Positions 42,875 to 52,112 of a DNA stretch of 64,000 nucleotides are shown here, piece by piece (positions within the stretch are counted from its first letter, which is position 1; the number at the start of each line of letters is the position of its first letter). Source of the DNA: JBAPRR01 sp049281195 (GTDB taxonomy: Bacteria > Actinomycetota > Acidimicrobiia > Acidimicrobiales > CAVXTF01); the NCBI GenBank assembly GCA_049281195.1, contig JBAPRR010000428.1:22441-86440 (forward strand), given 5' to 3'. The notes beneath the pieces were generated by a model. The model was given only the letters and a program-made list of their open reading frames with translations. It was not told the DNA's origin and made no database searches. Both the position numbers and the translations under genes were made by a program.

Positions 42875-45301
42875 TCACCCGGTCCCTGACATCCCGACTA
42901 CCGGCTTGTGGAGGACCATGTTCCCGGTCGAACCCCGGAAGAAGGCGTCTCCGAACGAGAAGATCCCGCCATCAGCGGCGACCAGCCAGTAGCCGTCGCC
43001 GTCGGACGTGGAGGACATCCCCACGACAGGCTTGACCAACCTCATGGCGCCGGTCGATCCGTAGAAGTGGGGACCGAAGGAGAAGATCCCTCCGTCGGAC
43101 GCCACCTCCCAGTAGCCGGCTCCGGTCGGGTCAGAGGCCATACCGACGATCGGATCGTTCAGGTGTTTCCCGCCCATGGAACCGTCGAAATGAGCACCGG
43201 GTCCGAACGAGAAGATCCCTCCGTCGGAAGCGACGAGCCAGTAGCCATCTCCACCAGGCGCGACGGCCATACCGACGATGGGTTTGTTCAGATGCTTGCC
43301 ACCCATGGACCCGTAGAACTGGGCGTCGCCGAAGGCGAAGATCCCGCCGTCAGACGCGACCTCCCAATAGCCGCCGCCGTTCGGTGTGCTGGCCATCCCC
43401 ACTATCGGCGCGGTCAGGTGCTTGCCGCCCATGGATCCGTGGAACAGAGCGCTACCGAACGAGAAGATCCCGCCGTCGGACGCGACCTCCCAATAGCCGC
43501 CGTCGTTTGGAGCCTCGGCCATCCCTACGACCGGTTTGGCCAGGGGCTTGCCTCCCATCGACCCGGCGTAGGTCGCGGTCCCGAACGCGAAGATCCCGCC
43601 GTCTGAGGCGTCCAGCTGGTAGCCCTCGATGCTGCAGGGGGGAACGTCGGGGTTGCACGTTCCCGGCGGCACGGGCGGCGCAGCAGTTGCGATCGTGCTC
43701 CCGGTGAGCTGCGGGTCGTGGTGGAACTCGGGCCATGCGTTGGCGCCGACCGAGTTGGACCCCCCGGTGACCTGGTAGTCGGCGATGAATCCCTGGGTGT
43801 TGTCCCCGCCGGTGCCGGCGTAGCTCCCGGCGACTATCACGTCGACCCCGTTGCCCGACGGGTCGGCTACGACGAGCGGCGAGTTCGACATGGCCAGGTT
43901 CGCTGGTGTCTGTCCGGGCCAGGTGATGTTGAGACCGTTGGCCGGGTACAAGCTCCCCGAACGCCCGTCGATGATGTACCAGCCGAGCCCTGTTGCAGCC
44001 ACCACGTCTTGGTAGCCCCCGCCGAAGTCGGCGGTCGCCACGCTGCCGGCGATCGTCGTGTTGCCGGGGGTGACCGGACCCCACAGCTTCTGACCGATGG
44101 GGTTGAACGCGTACACCGCTCCGCCCGTGGTCGAGCCTGTGGCCGTCCAAGTCGGCTCGACCACGTCGAGCTGATCGTTGCCGAGCAGGTCCGCCAGAGC
44201 GGGGGTGGCCCGGGTGTACCCGTTGAGGTACTCCTCCCACTCCTTCGCTCCGTTGGTGGCGTTGTCTGCGGTAAGGCCGGTGTCGTCGCTAGAACCCCAG
44301 TAGTGACCGTGCCCGTACACAGCGACAGGGCCGGCACCGTCGAGGTTCCCGACCACTGGTGAAGACGTGACGACCTCGTTCGACTGCGCCGTCCACAGGG
44401 TCCCGCCGTTCGCGTTCATCAACCGGACCGATCCACCGTTCCAGTTGTTCAGAGCTCCCGGACCGGCGGTCGAGTCGCTGGCCGCCACGATCTGCTGGGT
44501 GTTGTTCACATTGGCGATCGATGCTGTCGCAAACGTGGTGTCCGCGGTCTTCTGCGGCCAACCGGGCTCGGTCGCACCGTTGGTCGGGTTGATGGCGTAG
44601 AGCGACTGGCTGATTCCCCCCACCACGATCTCGGGAGAACCGTTTCCGAGGGCTCCGATGGTCGGGGAGGCGAAGATCGGAGGATGCGCGCCCTCGCCCC
44701 CGAATTTGTCGGGGAGGTAGCGGCTCCAGATCGTGTTTCCTGAAGGACCGAACGCGTACAGGGCGCCGATGCAGTTCGCCTCGTCAGAACCGCACGTCTC
44801 GTTGTAGACGGGGGGCTCCTCTCCCGGTGTGTCGCCGGTCGACACGTAGACGTTGTCCAGCCCGTCAGAGGACGGATATACCGACGGGGTCGAGTCGATG
44901 CCGGCATCGGTGCACTGCGGCCAGCCCGGCGTGGTGCTCCCGTTCGCCAGGTGGACGGCGTACACGCAGCCGTTGCCGCGCGAGCCCACCACGATCGAGG
45001 ATCCGTCGTTGTCGAGGGTCGCCAGCGTGGGCGACGATTCGACGATCTGCGTGTTGTCCCCGAGCAGCCTTTCCCACTTCAGGGTGACGGTCAGCGCCTG
45101 CGGGCTGAGTTGTTGATTGCTCTGGGCGGACGACAGAGCCGCAGTGGTGGTACCAGCTCCAAGACACAACGCAGCAACAAGTCCAATGGATCCGACAAGG
45201 CCTGCGGCGATGCGCCCCTTCGAACGGGATCCAGCGATGCGCCCCTTCGAACGCTTAATGGGGTTCTGGATACGGCCGCGCAAAGGCGAAGATGAGGTCA
45301 T
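42875..45301 (-). CDS. Secreted protein: PQQ/FG-GAP-like propeller plus six GYW-repeat units
   Basis: 808 residues from the ATG at 45301 (GGAG upstream). A basic N-terminus with a duplicated SKGRIA segment and a hydrophobic stretch form a signal peptide. Residues about 70-560 carry beta-propeller-like units with repeated phrases such as ESSPTLATLD, IFASPTIGALGNG and SSPVVGNLDG, resembling FG-GAP/PQQ propellers. The C-terminal 240 residues are six 42-residue units of the pattern GYWEVASDGGIFSFGxxxFxGSMGGKxLxxPIVGMA, known from many actinobacterial surface proteins. No catalytic motif or anchor is seen; probably a secreted adhesion or carbohydrate-binding protein. It heads a three-gene cluster. 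Confidence 0.78.
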   Translation of the reverse strand: MTSSSPLRGRIQNPIKRSKGRIAGSRSKGRIAAGLVGSIGLVAALCLGAGTTTAALSSAQSNQQLSPQALTVTLKWERLLGDNTQIVESSPTLATLDNDGSSIVVGSRGNGCVYAVHLANGSTTPGWPQCTDAGIDSTPSVYPSSDGLDNVYVSTGDTPGEEPPVYNETCGSDEANCIGALYAFGPSGNTIWSRYLPDKFGGEGAHPPIFASPTIGALGNGSPEIVVGGISQSLYAINPTNGATEPGWPQKTADTTFATASIANVNNTQQIVAASDSTAGPGALNNWNGGSVRLMNANGGTLWTAQSNEVVTSSPVVGNLDGAGPVAVYGHGHYWGSSDDTGLTADNATNGAKEWEEYLNGYTRATPALADLLGNDQLDVVEPTWTATGSTTGGAVYAFNPIGQKLWGPVTPGNTTIAGSVATADFGGGYQDVVAATGLGWYIIDGRSGSLYPANGLNITWPGQTPANLAMSNSPLVVADPSGNGVDVIVAGSYAGTGGDNTQGFIADYQVTGGSNSVGANAWPEFHHDPQLTGSTIATAAPPVPPGTCNPDVPPCSIEGYQLDASDGGIFAFGTATYAGSMGGKPLAKPVVGMAEAPNDGGYWEVASDGGIFSFGSALFHGSMGGKHLTAPIVGMASTPNGGGYWEVASDGGIFAFGDAQFYGSMGGKHLNKPIVGMAVAPGGDGYWLVASDGGIFSFGPGAHFDGSMGGKHLNDPIVGMASDPTGAGYWEVASDGGIFSFGPHFYGSTGAMRLVKPVVGMSSTSDGDGYWLVAADGGIFSFGDAFFRGSTGNMVLHKPVVGMSGTG
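42884..43628 (-). repeat. Six tandem ~126-bp repeats (GYW...DGGIFSFG units)
   Basis: Six consecutive coding units of about 42 codons share GYW(E/L)VASDGGIFSFG, a central GSMGGK and a final (P)(I/V)VGMA. The first (GYQLDASDGG) is the most divergent. The number suits a closed propeller or an extended solenoid. Confidence 0.9.
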
Positions 45302-45527
45302 CACTACTCCAGTTCGTCGGCGCAGGCCGACTTCTTGAGGCCCTCTGCTCGGCAATTGCCCACTACTTGTGGTTCGTGGGCTCAATTGCCCCGCGCTTGT
45401 TGTGAGCTACTCCGGGAGAGGCCTTCGGACATTTGTAAGTCGTGAGGACCTACCCGAAAGTGCCTTGGAGGTTGGACAACAAACGAGCTACAAAAAAGCG
45501 ACCATCAGAAGAATCTTCGGATCGACA

Positions 45528-47174
45528 CTACGAACGTTGCGCAAACTGCACGAGCTGCATCGGCTCGTAATACGGCCCGGGATCAAGCGGCACCACTTCA
45601 TGTTCGACCAGATTCGGGTCCGCGCTGAGCGCTGATTGGATCTTTTGACACTTGCTGCCGAACGTGGCGTAACCAGGGGCCCAGACGTACCAGATCGAGT
45701 GGCCGGATCCGGCCATCTGCTCCAGACGGTCGGAGAATGCCGAGACAGAAGCCGATTCCGACACGTGCGCGTAGTTGACCCAGTCGACGAAGTCCGGGCT
45801 TCCCCCGCGCGGAAATGTGATCTGTTGGTACTTCTGATCAAGTAGCAGGCGGCTGGCGTCGGGACCCAGCTGGTCCGGACAGTACGCGACCACGTCTCCG
45901 GTTTGACCCGACCGGTCGAGCGCAGCTGCGATCTGGACCGCCTGACTGCGCTGCGTCCAGATGTTCGGTATCGCCTGATCGAAGCCCCACCAACCGGCCA
46001 CGACAAGAACGACGCAAGCGATCCGCTTGTCGGAAAACGTGTTGATTCCCATCGCCACCAACAACAGCAGCGGGACGAAGATCACAGACGCGTAGCGTGG
46101 CGAGAGAGTGGCCTTGCCGAAGTAGCTGAAGATGACGGCGGCCGTGGCGGTCCCGACTACCGCGATGGCCAATCCTCGGGCCTTCGGGTTCCCACGTAGA
46201 TCGACAAGTATCTGTGAGCGGTTCCGCGCGAACCCGAATATCCCGAGCAGCGCTATTGCGAAGTAGAGCATCGTCAGGGCGAAACCCGGATCGCTCGGCC
46301 CGCCCCCGAACGTGATGAACGCCCAGATGAGATCGGCGAAGTTCGCGGGCGTGGCCCAAGGCGTGCCTGTGTGTTGCGACTGGTAGATGAAAGTCGGCAC
46401 CCAGGGAACGAAGAGAACGCATCCGACCACCATGGCCGCCAGTGACATGCGCGCCGCGTGGCGCTTCTGTGCCGGAGCGCGCCATGCGCGGTAGATCACC
46501 AATAGACCGGTCACCCCGACGAGATAAAGGCTCCAGTAGTGCGCGTAAAGCAGCAGTGCCGTAATCGCGCCTACCGCGATCAGGTTCCACTTGGTCGGCT
46601 TGCGAAGTGAATTATCAAGCGCCAGAAAACCCGCTGCGGTGAGGAAGGCGACAAGCGAGTACATGCGCGCTTCGGTGCCGTAGTAAACGGCAAATGGAGA
46701 AGTAACCACCAGAACCGTGACCGACACCGCCACGGTTCGGCCGCCCAGACGTCTCCCGGCGAGCCACACGCACGGCAATGTGGCCACGCTGAACACGCCG
46801 GAGAGAGCTCGGATCGCAGCGTTCGAAGTGCCGAACGCCGTCATCCAGAAATGCAGCAGGTAGTAGTAGAGAGGCGGCGAACCGTCCCTCATCAGGTAGC
46901 TATGGATCTCGGTGACCGGGAGGCTCGCGATGTTGACCGTCAGCGCCTCGTCCAGCCACATGTCCGAGCTGGTCCAGAAACGCAGCACTATCCCGAAACA
47001 GATGACGGGGACTGCGATCCACAGTGCCAGGTCCGCAGGTGGCCATCTGGAATCCAGGCTCCGCCAGGAGGCGAAACGAGACGAACGACCCGGAGGGGGC
47101 TCGTGGCGTGGGCTGCTCGACCCCGCCGGGGGGACGAGCACAGCAGTAGAAGGTGCGTCGTCCACCACGTCCAT
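45528..47174 (-). CDS. Glycosyltransferase family 39-like membrane protein
   Basis: 548 residues with about ten to twelve membrane helices. The first outside loop carries SSDMWLDEALTVNIAS (the DE pair conserved in ArnT/PMT-type enzymes), followed by DGSPPLYYYLLHFW and YYGTEARMYSLVAFL. These enzymes use polyprenyl-phosphate sugars to glycosylate lipids or proteins outside the membrane. The C-terminal 120 residues form an outside soluble domain. Substrate unknown. It is divergent from a methyltransferase gene; only 37 bp separate the proposed starts. Confidence 0.85.
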   Translation of the reverse strand: MDVVDDAPSTAVLVPPAGSSSPRHEPPPGRSSRFASWRSLDSRWPPADLALWIAVPVICFGIVLRFWTSSDMWLDEALTVNIASLPVTEIHSYLMRDGSPPLYYYLLHFWMTAFGTSNAAIRALSGVFSVATLPCVWLAGRRLGGRTVAVSVTVLVVTSPFAVYYGTEARMYSLVAFLTAAGFLALDNSLRKPTKWNLIAVGAITALLLYAHYWSLYLVGVTGLLVIYRAWRAPAQKRHAARMSLAAMVVGCVLFVPWVPTFIYQSQHTGTPWATPANFADLIWAFITFGGGPSDPGFALTMLYFAIALLGIFGFARNRSQILVDLRGNPKARGLAIAVVGTATAAVIFSYFGKATLSPRYASVIFVPLLLLVAMGINTFSDKRIACVVLVVAGWWGFDQAIPNIWTQRSQAVQIAAALDRSGQTGDVVAYCPDQLGPDASRLLLDQKYQQITFPRGGSPDFVDWVNYAHVSESASVSAFSDRLEQMAGSGHSIWYVWAPGYATFGSKCQKIQSALSADPNLVEHEVVPLDPGPYYEPMQLVQFAQRS

Positions 47175-47211
47175 CGACCGCGAAGGTTACGCAATCGATA
47201 GCCTCCCGCAG

Positions 47212-48129
47212 GTGCCAGCCGCCGACGACACACCGACAAGCGCTGCCTCCGACCTGGATGATCGCCAGCCGAACGCCCGTGATCTGAAGGAGAAGATCGC
47301 CGCCATCTCGTGGTACCACTCGATCGACCTGGGCCGGGCAGGCGGCGGGATCGTCACTCCGGGTAACCCACCCGACCAGAAGGTCGTCAGCGGCGGGCTG
47401 CCCGACCTTGCCGGCAAGACCGTCTTGGACATCGGCGCCTGGGACGGGTTCTGGTCGTTCCTGGCCGAGAAACGGGGAGCTTCCGAGGTAAAGGCGATGG
47501 ACCACTACGCCTGGTGCGTCGACTTCGCCACGCGCCTGGAGTACTGGGAACGGTGCGAAGCCGAGGGCAGAACACCGGACTACCGCTTCGACTTCACGGA
47601 GTTCTGGCGTCCCGACACCATGCCCGGGAGGGCGGGGTTCGACCTGGCGCGCAGCGTCCTATCGAGCTCAGTCGAACCGATCGTCGCGGACTTCATGACG
47701 GCGGACCCCGCGGATGTAGGGACCTTCGACGTCGTGCTGTTCCTCGGGGTGCTCTACCACCTGCGCGAACCACTCACCGCTCTGGAACGGGTGAGGATGC
47801 TCACCCGCGAGGTGGCTGTCATCGAGACAGAGGCGATAGCCGTCTTGGGGTTGCCCGGAGCGAGGTTCCTCGAGTTCCACGAGTCGGGCGGCCTGAGGGG
47901 CGATTACACGAACTGGTTCGTGCCAACCGAAAGGGCGCTCCACGCCCTGTGCGACGCGGCCGGCTTTACGCGAACGGTCACCAAGGTCGGCCCGCCGGCC
48001 ACCTCGCGGCTGGTCAAGTCGGCGGCCCGGCGCATGACCGATCGCTCGCCCGATCCCGACCGGCGAAGCCGCGACACTTCGGGCGCGGCGGTGACCCGTT
48101 ACCGGATCGTGGTCCATGCCTTTCCGTAG
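47212..48129 (+). CDS. SAM-dependent methyltransferase, CmoB/DUF1698-like
   Basis: About 305 residues from a GTG at 47212. The frame is open back to 46912, but that part lies antisense within the GT39 gene and is not methyltransferase-like. The class I SAM motif is KTVLDIGAWDGFWSFLAEKRGA; post-motifs are FDVVLFLGVLYHLREPL and the AISWYHSIDLG N-terminal segment typical of the CmoB-like DUF1698 family. Family members modify tRNA wobble uridine or small molecules; here the substrate is unknown. The C-terminus ends in an Arg-rich tail. The start is uncertain, as no good ribosome-binding site is seen. Confidence 0.78.
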   Translation: MPAADDTPTSAASDLDDRQPNARDLKEKIAAISWYHSIDLGRAGGGIVTPGNPPDQKVVSGGLPDLAGKTVLDIGAWDGFWSFLAEKRGASEVKAMDHYAWCVDFATRLEYWERCEAEGRTPDYRFDFTEFWRPDTMPGRAGFDLARSVLSSSVEPIVADFMTADPADVGTFDVVLFLGVLYHLREPLTALERVRMLTREVAVIETEAIAVLGLPGARFLEFHESGGLRGDYTNWFVPTERALHALCDAAGFTRTVTKVGPPATSRLVKSAARRMTDRSPDPDRRSRDTSGAAVTRYRIVVHAFP

Positions 48130-48268
48130 CGGCGGTAAAAGTCCGGCTCAGACGAGCTAGAGGACGACTGACGCGATAACTGAAACCAAAGGCCAACGCG
48201 TCGAATTCGATTTCCCAGGGACATTGGATGAGCGACCGCGCGTTTGGCGACGAAGTACCTCGATTGGT

Positions 48269-49540
48269 CTACGGCCTTTCCGAGACGAGCTGAATCGCTG
48301 CGGAGGCTGCGGCTTCCACGACGATGTCGAGCTCTTCGGTCCCATGCGCCATCCCCGGGAAGAGCGCCTCGTATGGTCCGGGAGCGAGAGCCACGTCGCG
48401 CTCGAGCATGGCGGTGAAGAACCGCTTGTACTTGCCGTTCGACGCAACGCCCTTGGCTTCGTGGTAATCGTTCACCGGCAGCCCTGAGAAGAAGATTCCG
48501 ACCAACGGGCCGACGACGGGAACCTGCACCTCGACACCGGCCGATTCGATCGCCGCCCGAAGGTCCTTCGCGAACGCCGAGACGCGGGCCGCAAGATCTT
48601 CGTAGTCGGACGGGCCCACAGCCTCGATGGCAGCGAGTCCCGCGGACATCGTCACCGGGTTAGCGGACAACGTTCCCGCCTGGTACACGGGACCGTTCGG
48701 CGCCAGCACGTCGAGAATGTCGCGCCTTCCGCCGAATGCGCCCACTGGAAGACCGCCTCCGATCACCTTGCCGAAACACCACAGATCAGGCGTCACACCG
48801 GTCAGCATCGACGCCCCGCCGGGCCCGACCCGGAATCCGGTGATCACCTCGTCGAAGATGAGCAGAGCGCCGGCGTCGTCGCACGCTTTTCTGAGGCCCT
48901 CCAAAAAGCCGTCTTTCGGAGCGACGAGTCCCATGTTGGCTGCGAACGGCTCGACGATCACGCACGCGACCTGTTCGTCGAGATCCGGTACGACGTTGTA
49001 GGGAGCCACGATCGTGTTCTCGACCGCACTACGGGGCACGCCGGCCGAATCCGGCAGGCCGAGCGTCGCCACGCCGCTTCCACCCCCGGCGAGGAGTTGA
49101 TCGGAGTGCCCGTGATAGCAGCCGTCGAACTTCACCACGCGGTCGCGGCCGGTGAAGCCACGTGCGACGCGTAGCGCGCTCATCGCCGCCTCGGTGCCGG
49201 AGGACACGAACCTGACCTGTTCGCAGCCGTCGACGCGTTTGCAGATGGCCTCTGCCAGCAGCACCTCCGACGGGGTCGGCGCCCCGAACGTGGTCCCGCG
49301 TGCCGCGGCACGGTCGATGGCGTCGTTGATTACCGGATTCGCATGCCCGAGCAGCACTGCACCGTAGGACTGGACCAGGTCCAGGTATCTCCGCCCTTCG
49401 ACATCGAAAACGTAAGCCCCCTCGGCGTGCTCGACGACATACGGGATGCCACCGACGGAACGAAATGATCGAACGGGCGAGCTGACCCCTCCGGGAATCA
49501 CCTCGAGAGCGCGCTCGAACCATTCACGATTGGTTTCCAC
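48269..49540 (-). CDS. hemL: Glutamate-1-semialdehyde 2,1-aminomutase
   Basis: 423 residues. This PLP enzyme converts glutamate-1-semialdehyde to 5-aminolevulinate. It shows PGGVSSPVRSFR at the N-terminus, the cofactor Asp region FDEVITGFRVGPGGA and the Schiff-base Lys in LWCFGKVIGGGLPVGAFGG. It is the last gene of the rex-hem operon, 11 nt after hemB. Convergent with the methyltransferase gene; no strong terminator was seen in the 139-bp gap. Confidence 0.97.
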   Translation of the reverse strand: METNREWFERALEVIPGGVSSPVRSFRSVGGIPYVVEHAEGAYVFDVEGRRYLDLVQSYGAVLLGHANPVINDAIDRAAARGTTFGAPTPSEVLLAEAICKRVDGCEQVRFVSSGTEAAMSALRVARGFTGRDRVVKFDGCYHGHSDQLLAGGGSGVATLGLPDSAGVPRSAVENTIVAPYNVVPDLDEQVACVIVEPFAANMGLVAPKDGFLEGLRKACDDAGALLIFDEVITGFRVGPGGASMLTGVTPDLWCFGKVIGGGLPVGAFGGRRDILDVLAPNGPVYQAGTLSANPVTMSAGLAAIEAVGPSDYEDLAARVSAFAKDLRAAIESAGVEVQVPVVGPLVGIFFSGLPVNDYHEAKGVASNGKYKRFFTAMLERDVALAPGPYEALFPGMAHGTEELDIVVEAAASAAIQLVSERP

Positions 49541-49551
49541 GGGACCTGCTC

Positions 49552-50562
49552 CTACCTGTCAGCGAGAAGTTCAGCGACGCGCGCCGAGAAGTAGGTGAGC
49601 ACCGCGCTCGCACCGGCCCGCTTGATGGCGGTCAACTGCTCGATGGCGGCCGCGTCAGCGTCTATCCACCCGCGCTCCGCGGCGGCTTGGACCATCGAGT
49701 ACTCGCCTGACACCTGGTATGCGGTCACAGGAACGTCCACGGTTGCCGCGGCGGCTGAGATCACGTCGAGGTAAGGCAGCGCCGGCTTGATCATCACCAT
49801 GTCCGCACCTTCTGCGATGTCGAGAGCGATCTCGGCCAGCGCTTCGCGGATGTTGCGAGGGTCCTGCTGGTACGCCCGACGGTCACCACCGTCTGCGATC
49901 GTCACCTGCACCGCGTCGCGGAACGGCCCGTAGTAGGCGGACGCGTACTTGGCGGCGTAGGCCAGGATCGCAACGTCAGTGTGGCCGCCGGAGTCGAGCG
50001 CGTCCCTGATTGATGCGACCTGACCGTCCATCATGCCGCTCGGGGCCACCATCTCAGCGCCGGCAGTGGCCTGAGCGAGAGCGACCCTTTCGTAAAGCGC
50101 CAGGGTGGCGTCGTTGTCGACGTTCCCGTTCTTGTCGAGGACCCCGCAGTGCCCGTGGTCGGTGTACTCGTCCAGGCACAGATCGGCGATCACGACCATG
50201 TCGTCTCCGACCGAGGAACGGATCTCCGACAGCGCGACCTGCGCGACGCCGTCCGGATCCCAGGCCCCTGAGCCGATCGCATCCTTGTTCTCCGGCACGC
50301 CGAACACCACGACGGCCGGGATACCGAGACTCGCCAGGTGCTTGGTCTCGGCCACTACCGATGCCACGGTGTGCTGGAACTGCCCGGGCATCGATTTGAT
50401 CGGGACCGGCTCGTCAATCCCCTCGCGCACGAACAGGGGTGCGATGAGGTCGTCTACGTGAAGCGACGTCTCCGCGACGAGACGCCGTACGGCGGGAGTC
50501 CTGCGCAGACGGCGCATGCGGCGAACCGGGAAGGCCGGGCCTCCTGACAAGGTGGGACTCAC
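49552..50562 (-). CDS. hemB: Delta-aminolevulinic acid dehydratase (porphobilinogen synthase)
   Basis: 336 residues, GTG start overlapping the cobA/hemD stop. It condenses two 5-aminolevulinates to porphobilinogen. The catalytic Lys residues are in AYAAKYASAYYGPFRDAV and VMIKPALPYLD. The metal loop reads IADLCLDEYTDHGHCGVL: two of the three Zn-ligand Cys are present and the middle one is Asp, a mixed pattern between the Cys-rich and Asp-rich types. Residue contacts suggest a metal-dependent enzyme, but which metal cannot be read here. Confidence 0.97.
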   Translation of the reverse strand: MSPTLSGGPAFPVRRMRRLRRTPAVRRLVAETSLHVDDLIAPLFVREGIDEPVPIKSMPGQFQHTVASVVAETKHLASLGIPAVVVFGVPENKDAIGSGAWDPDGVAQVALSEIRSSVGDDMVVIADLCLDEYTDHGHCGVLDKNGNVDNDATLALYERVALAQATAGAEMVAPSGMMDGQVASIRDALDSGGHTDVAILAYAAKYASAYYGPFRDAVQVTIADGGDRRAYQQDPRNIREALAEIALDIAEGADMVMIKPALPYLDVISAAAATVDVPVTAYQVSGEYSMVQAAAERGWIDADAAAIEQLTAIKRAGASAVLTYFSARVAELLADR

Positions 50563-52112
50563 TGCTTCGAGCCTATGCCGCCCCCGGATTCCCCTTCGAT
50601 CGACTGCACGGGCTTGGTACGGGATCCGATCACCGCCGCGATCAGACCGTCATTGTCGGGACTTTTAGCGGTCACCACCTCTTCGAAACCCGAGGATCTC
50701 GCTTCGGCTGCCGTCGTCGCACCGATGCACACCGCGATCTTCGGGATCCCGCTTCGCTCCAGCAGCGACACGAAGCTCCGCACCGCGGTGGGCGACGCGA
50801 ACACCACCGCGTCCGCGCCGCGAGCGCGGGTCACCGAATGGTGCGTCACGCCCTCGTTGGGACCGGCTTTGACCGTGCTGTAGGCCTCCACCTCGTCGAC
50901 GGTCCAGCCCTTCAGCCGCAATCCCTCCGCAAGCGTGGGAAGGGCGTCGGCGGCACGACAGAACAGGACCCTTCCCCCTCTCGCTGGGCCTGCTCTATCC
51001 GGGCCATCGGGTTGTGGATGCGGCTCGCCGATCGAGGCCACCAGGCCCGCCGCGGACGGCTCTCGGGCGACGAGATCGGCGATCAGGTGACACGAGCGCA
51101 GTGCCGCCGCGGTCGAGTTCCCTACCGCGGCGAGCTTCACCCCGGCCAGATCGCGCGCGTCGCGCATGGCGGCAACGAAACGTTCCACCGCATTCGAAGA
51201 CGTGAACGCGATCCACTCGTAGTCACGAACGGTGGCAACAGCTTTGGCCAGAGCCCGGCCCCCATCGGCAGGACCGCTTATGGCGATGGAGGGCAGGGTC
51301 ACCACCGACGCTCCGGCCAGCCGCAGTCCTGCCACAAGGCCCTGCGCCTTCTTCCTGGGACGGGTGACCACGACCGTCCAGCCGGCGAGCGGTTCCGAAC
51401 CGAGCCAAGCCAGATCAAGGCCGGCGACGGGACCGACCACGATCGTGGCCGGGGAACCGAGGTCGACCGCATTCAGCCCGGTGAGGGTGGTGCGCGCGAT
51501 GCGCTGCATGGCGGTCGTGCCCCACTCCACGACGACGACAGGCGTAGCGGCGTCGAGGCCGCCTTCGATCAGCCTCTGCGCGATCTCGCCGCGCGTCGCC
51601 ATGCCCATCAGGATCACCAGGGTGCCTCCGGCTTTCGCCAACGCATCCCAATTGACGCCTCCGGGAGCGGTCGGATCGCCGACGTGACCCGTTACGACTG
51701 TGACCGCGGTGGAAAGCCCGCGATGAGTCACCGGGATCCCGGCATAAGCGGGCACCGCGAACGCCGAGGTGACGCCGGGAACCACCTCCACGCGGATGCC
51801 CGCGGCGAGGAGGGCTTCTACCTCTTCTCCGCCGCGGCCGAAAAGAAAGGGGTCGCCCCCCTTCAGGCGCACGACGGACTCGTTGGTCCGTCCGAGGTCG
51901 ACCAACAACTCCGAGATCTCGTTCTGATCGCGCGACGCACCGGGCACCTTGCCGACATCGATGAGCTTGGCCCCCGGGGGGGCGAGGTCGATCAACGACG
52001 GATCGACGAGCCGGTCGAACACCACGACGTCCGCCCGTTCGAGGATCTCGGAGCCGCGGACTGTTATCAATCCCGGATCTCCTGGCCCCGCTCCGACCAG
52101 GTAGACGGTCAT
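50559..52112 (-). CDS. Uroporphyrinogen-III C-methyltransferase / uroporphyrinogen-III synthase fusion
   Basis: 517 residues with two enzymes. Residues 1-240 are SUMT/CobA: VYLVGAGPGDPGLITVRG, VVRLKGGDPFLFGRGGEE and VVPGVTSAFAVPAYAGIPVTHRG, which methylates uroporphyrinogen III for sirohaem or cobalamin. Residues about 255-500 are HemD, which cyclises hydroxymethylbilane: TVVVTRPRKKAQGL, YEWIAFTSSNAVERF and DAVVFASPTAVRSF. The fusion (cobA-hemD) is common in Actinomycetota and Firmicutes. Overlaps hemC and hemB by 4 nt. Confidence 0.96.
   Translation of the reverse strand: MTVYLVGAGPGDPGLITVRGSEILERADVVVFDRLVDPSLIDLAPPGAKLIDVGKVPGASRDQNEISELLVDLGRTNESVVRLKGGDPFLFGRGGEEVEALLAAGIRVEVVPGVTSAFAVPAYAGIPVTHRGLSTAVTVVTGHVGDPTAPGGVNWDALAKAGGTLVILMGMATRGEIAQRLIEGGLDAATPVVVVEWGTTAMQRIARTTLTGLNAVDLGSPATIVVGPVAGLDLAWLGSEPLAGWTVVVTRPRKKAQGLVAGLRLAGASVVTLPSIAISGPADGGRALAKAVATVRDYEWIAFTSSNAVERFVAAMRDARDLAGVKLAAVGNSTAAALRSCHLIADLVAREPSAAGLVASIGEPHPQPDGPDRAGPARGGRVLFCRAADALPTLAEGLRLKGWTVDEVEAYSTVKAGPNEGVTHHSVTRARGADAVVFASPTAVRSFVSLLERSGIPKIAVCIGATTAAEARSSGFEEVVTAKSPDNDGLIAAVIGSRTKPVQSIEGESGGGIGSKQ

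Noticed and set aside
42884..43628. Considered as a CRISPR array
   Set aside because: The repeats are about 126 bp, fully coding and have no spacer structure.
46912..47211. Possible longer N-terminus of the methyltransferase
   Set aside because: This part is antisense to the GT39 gene N-terminus and has no conserved features; the family pattern starts after 47212.
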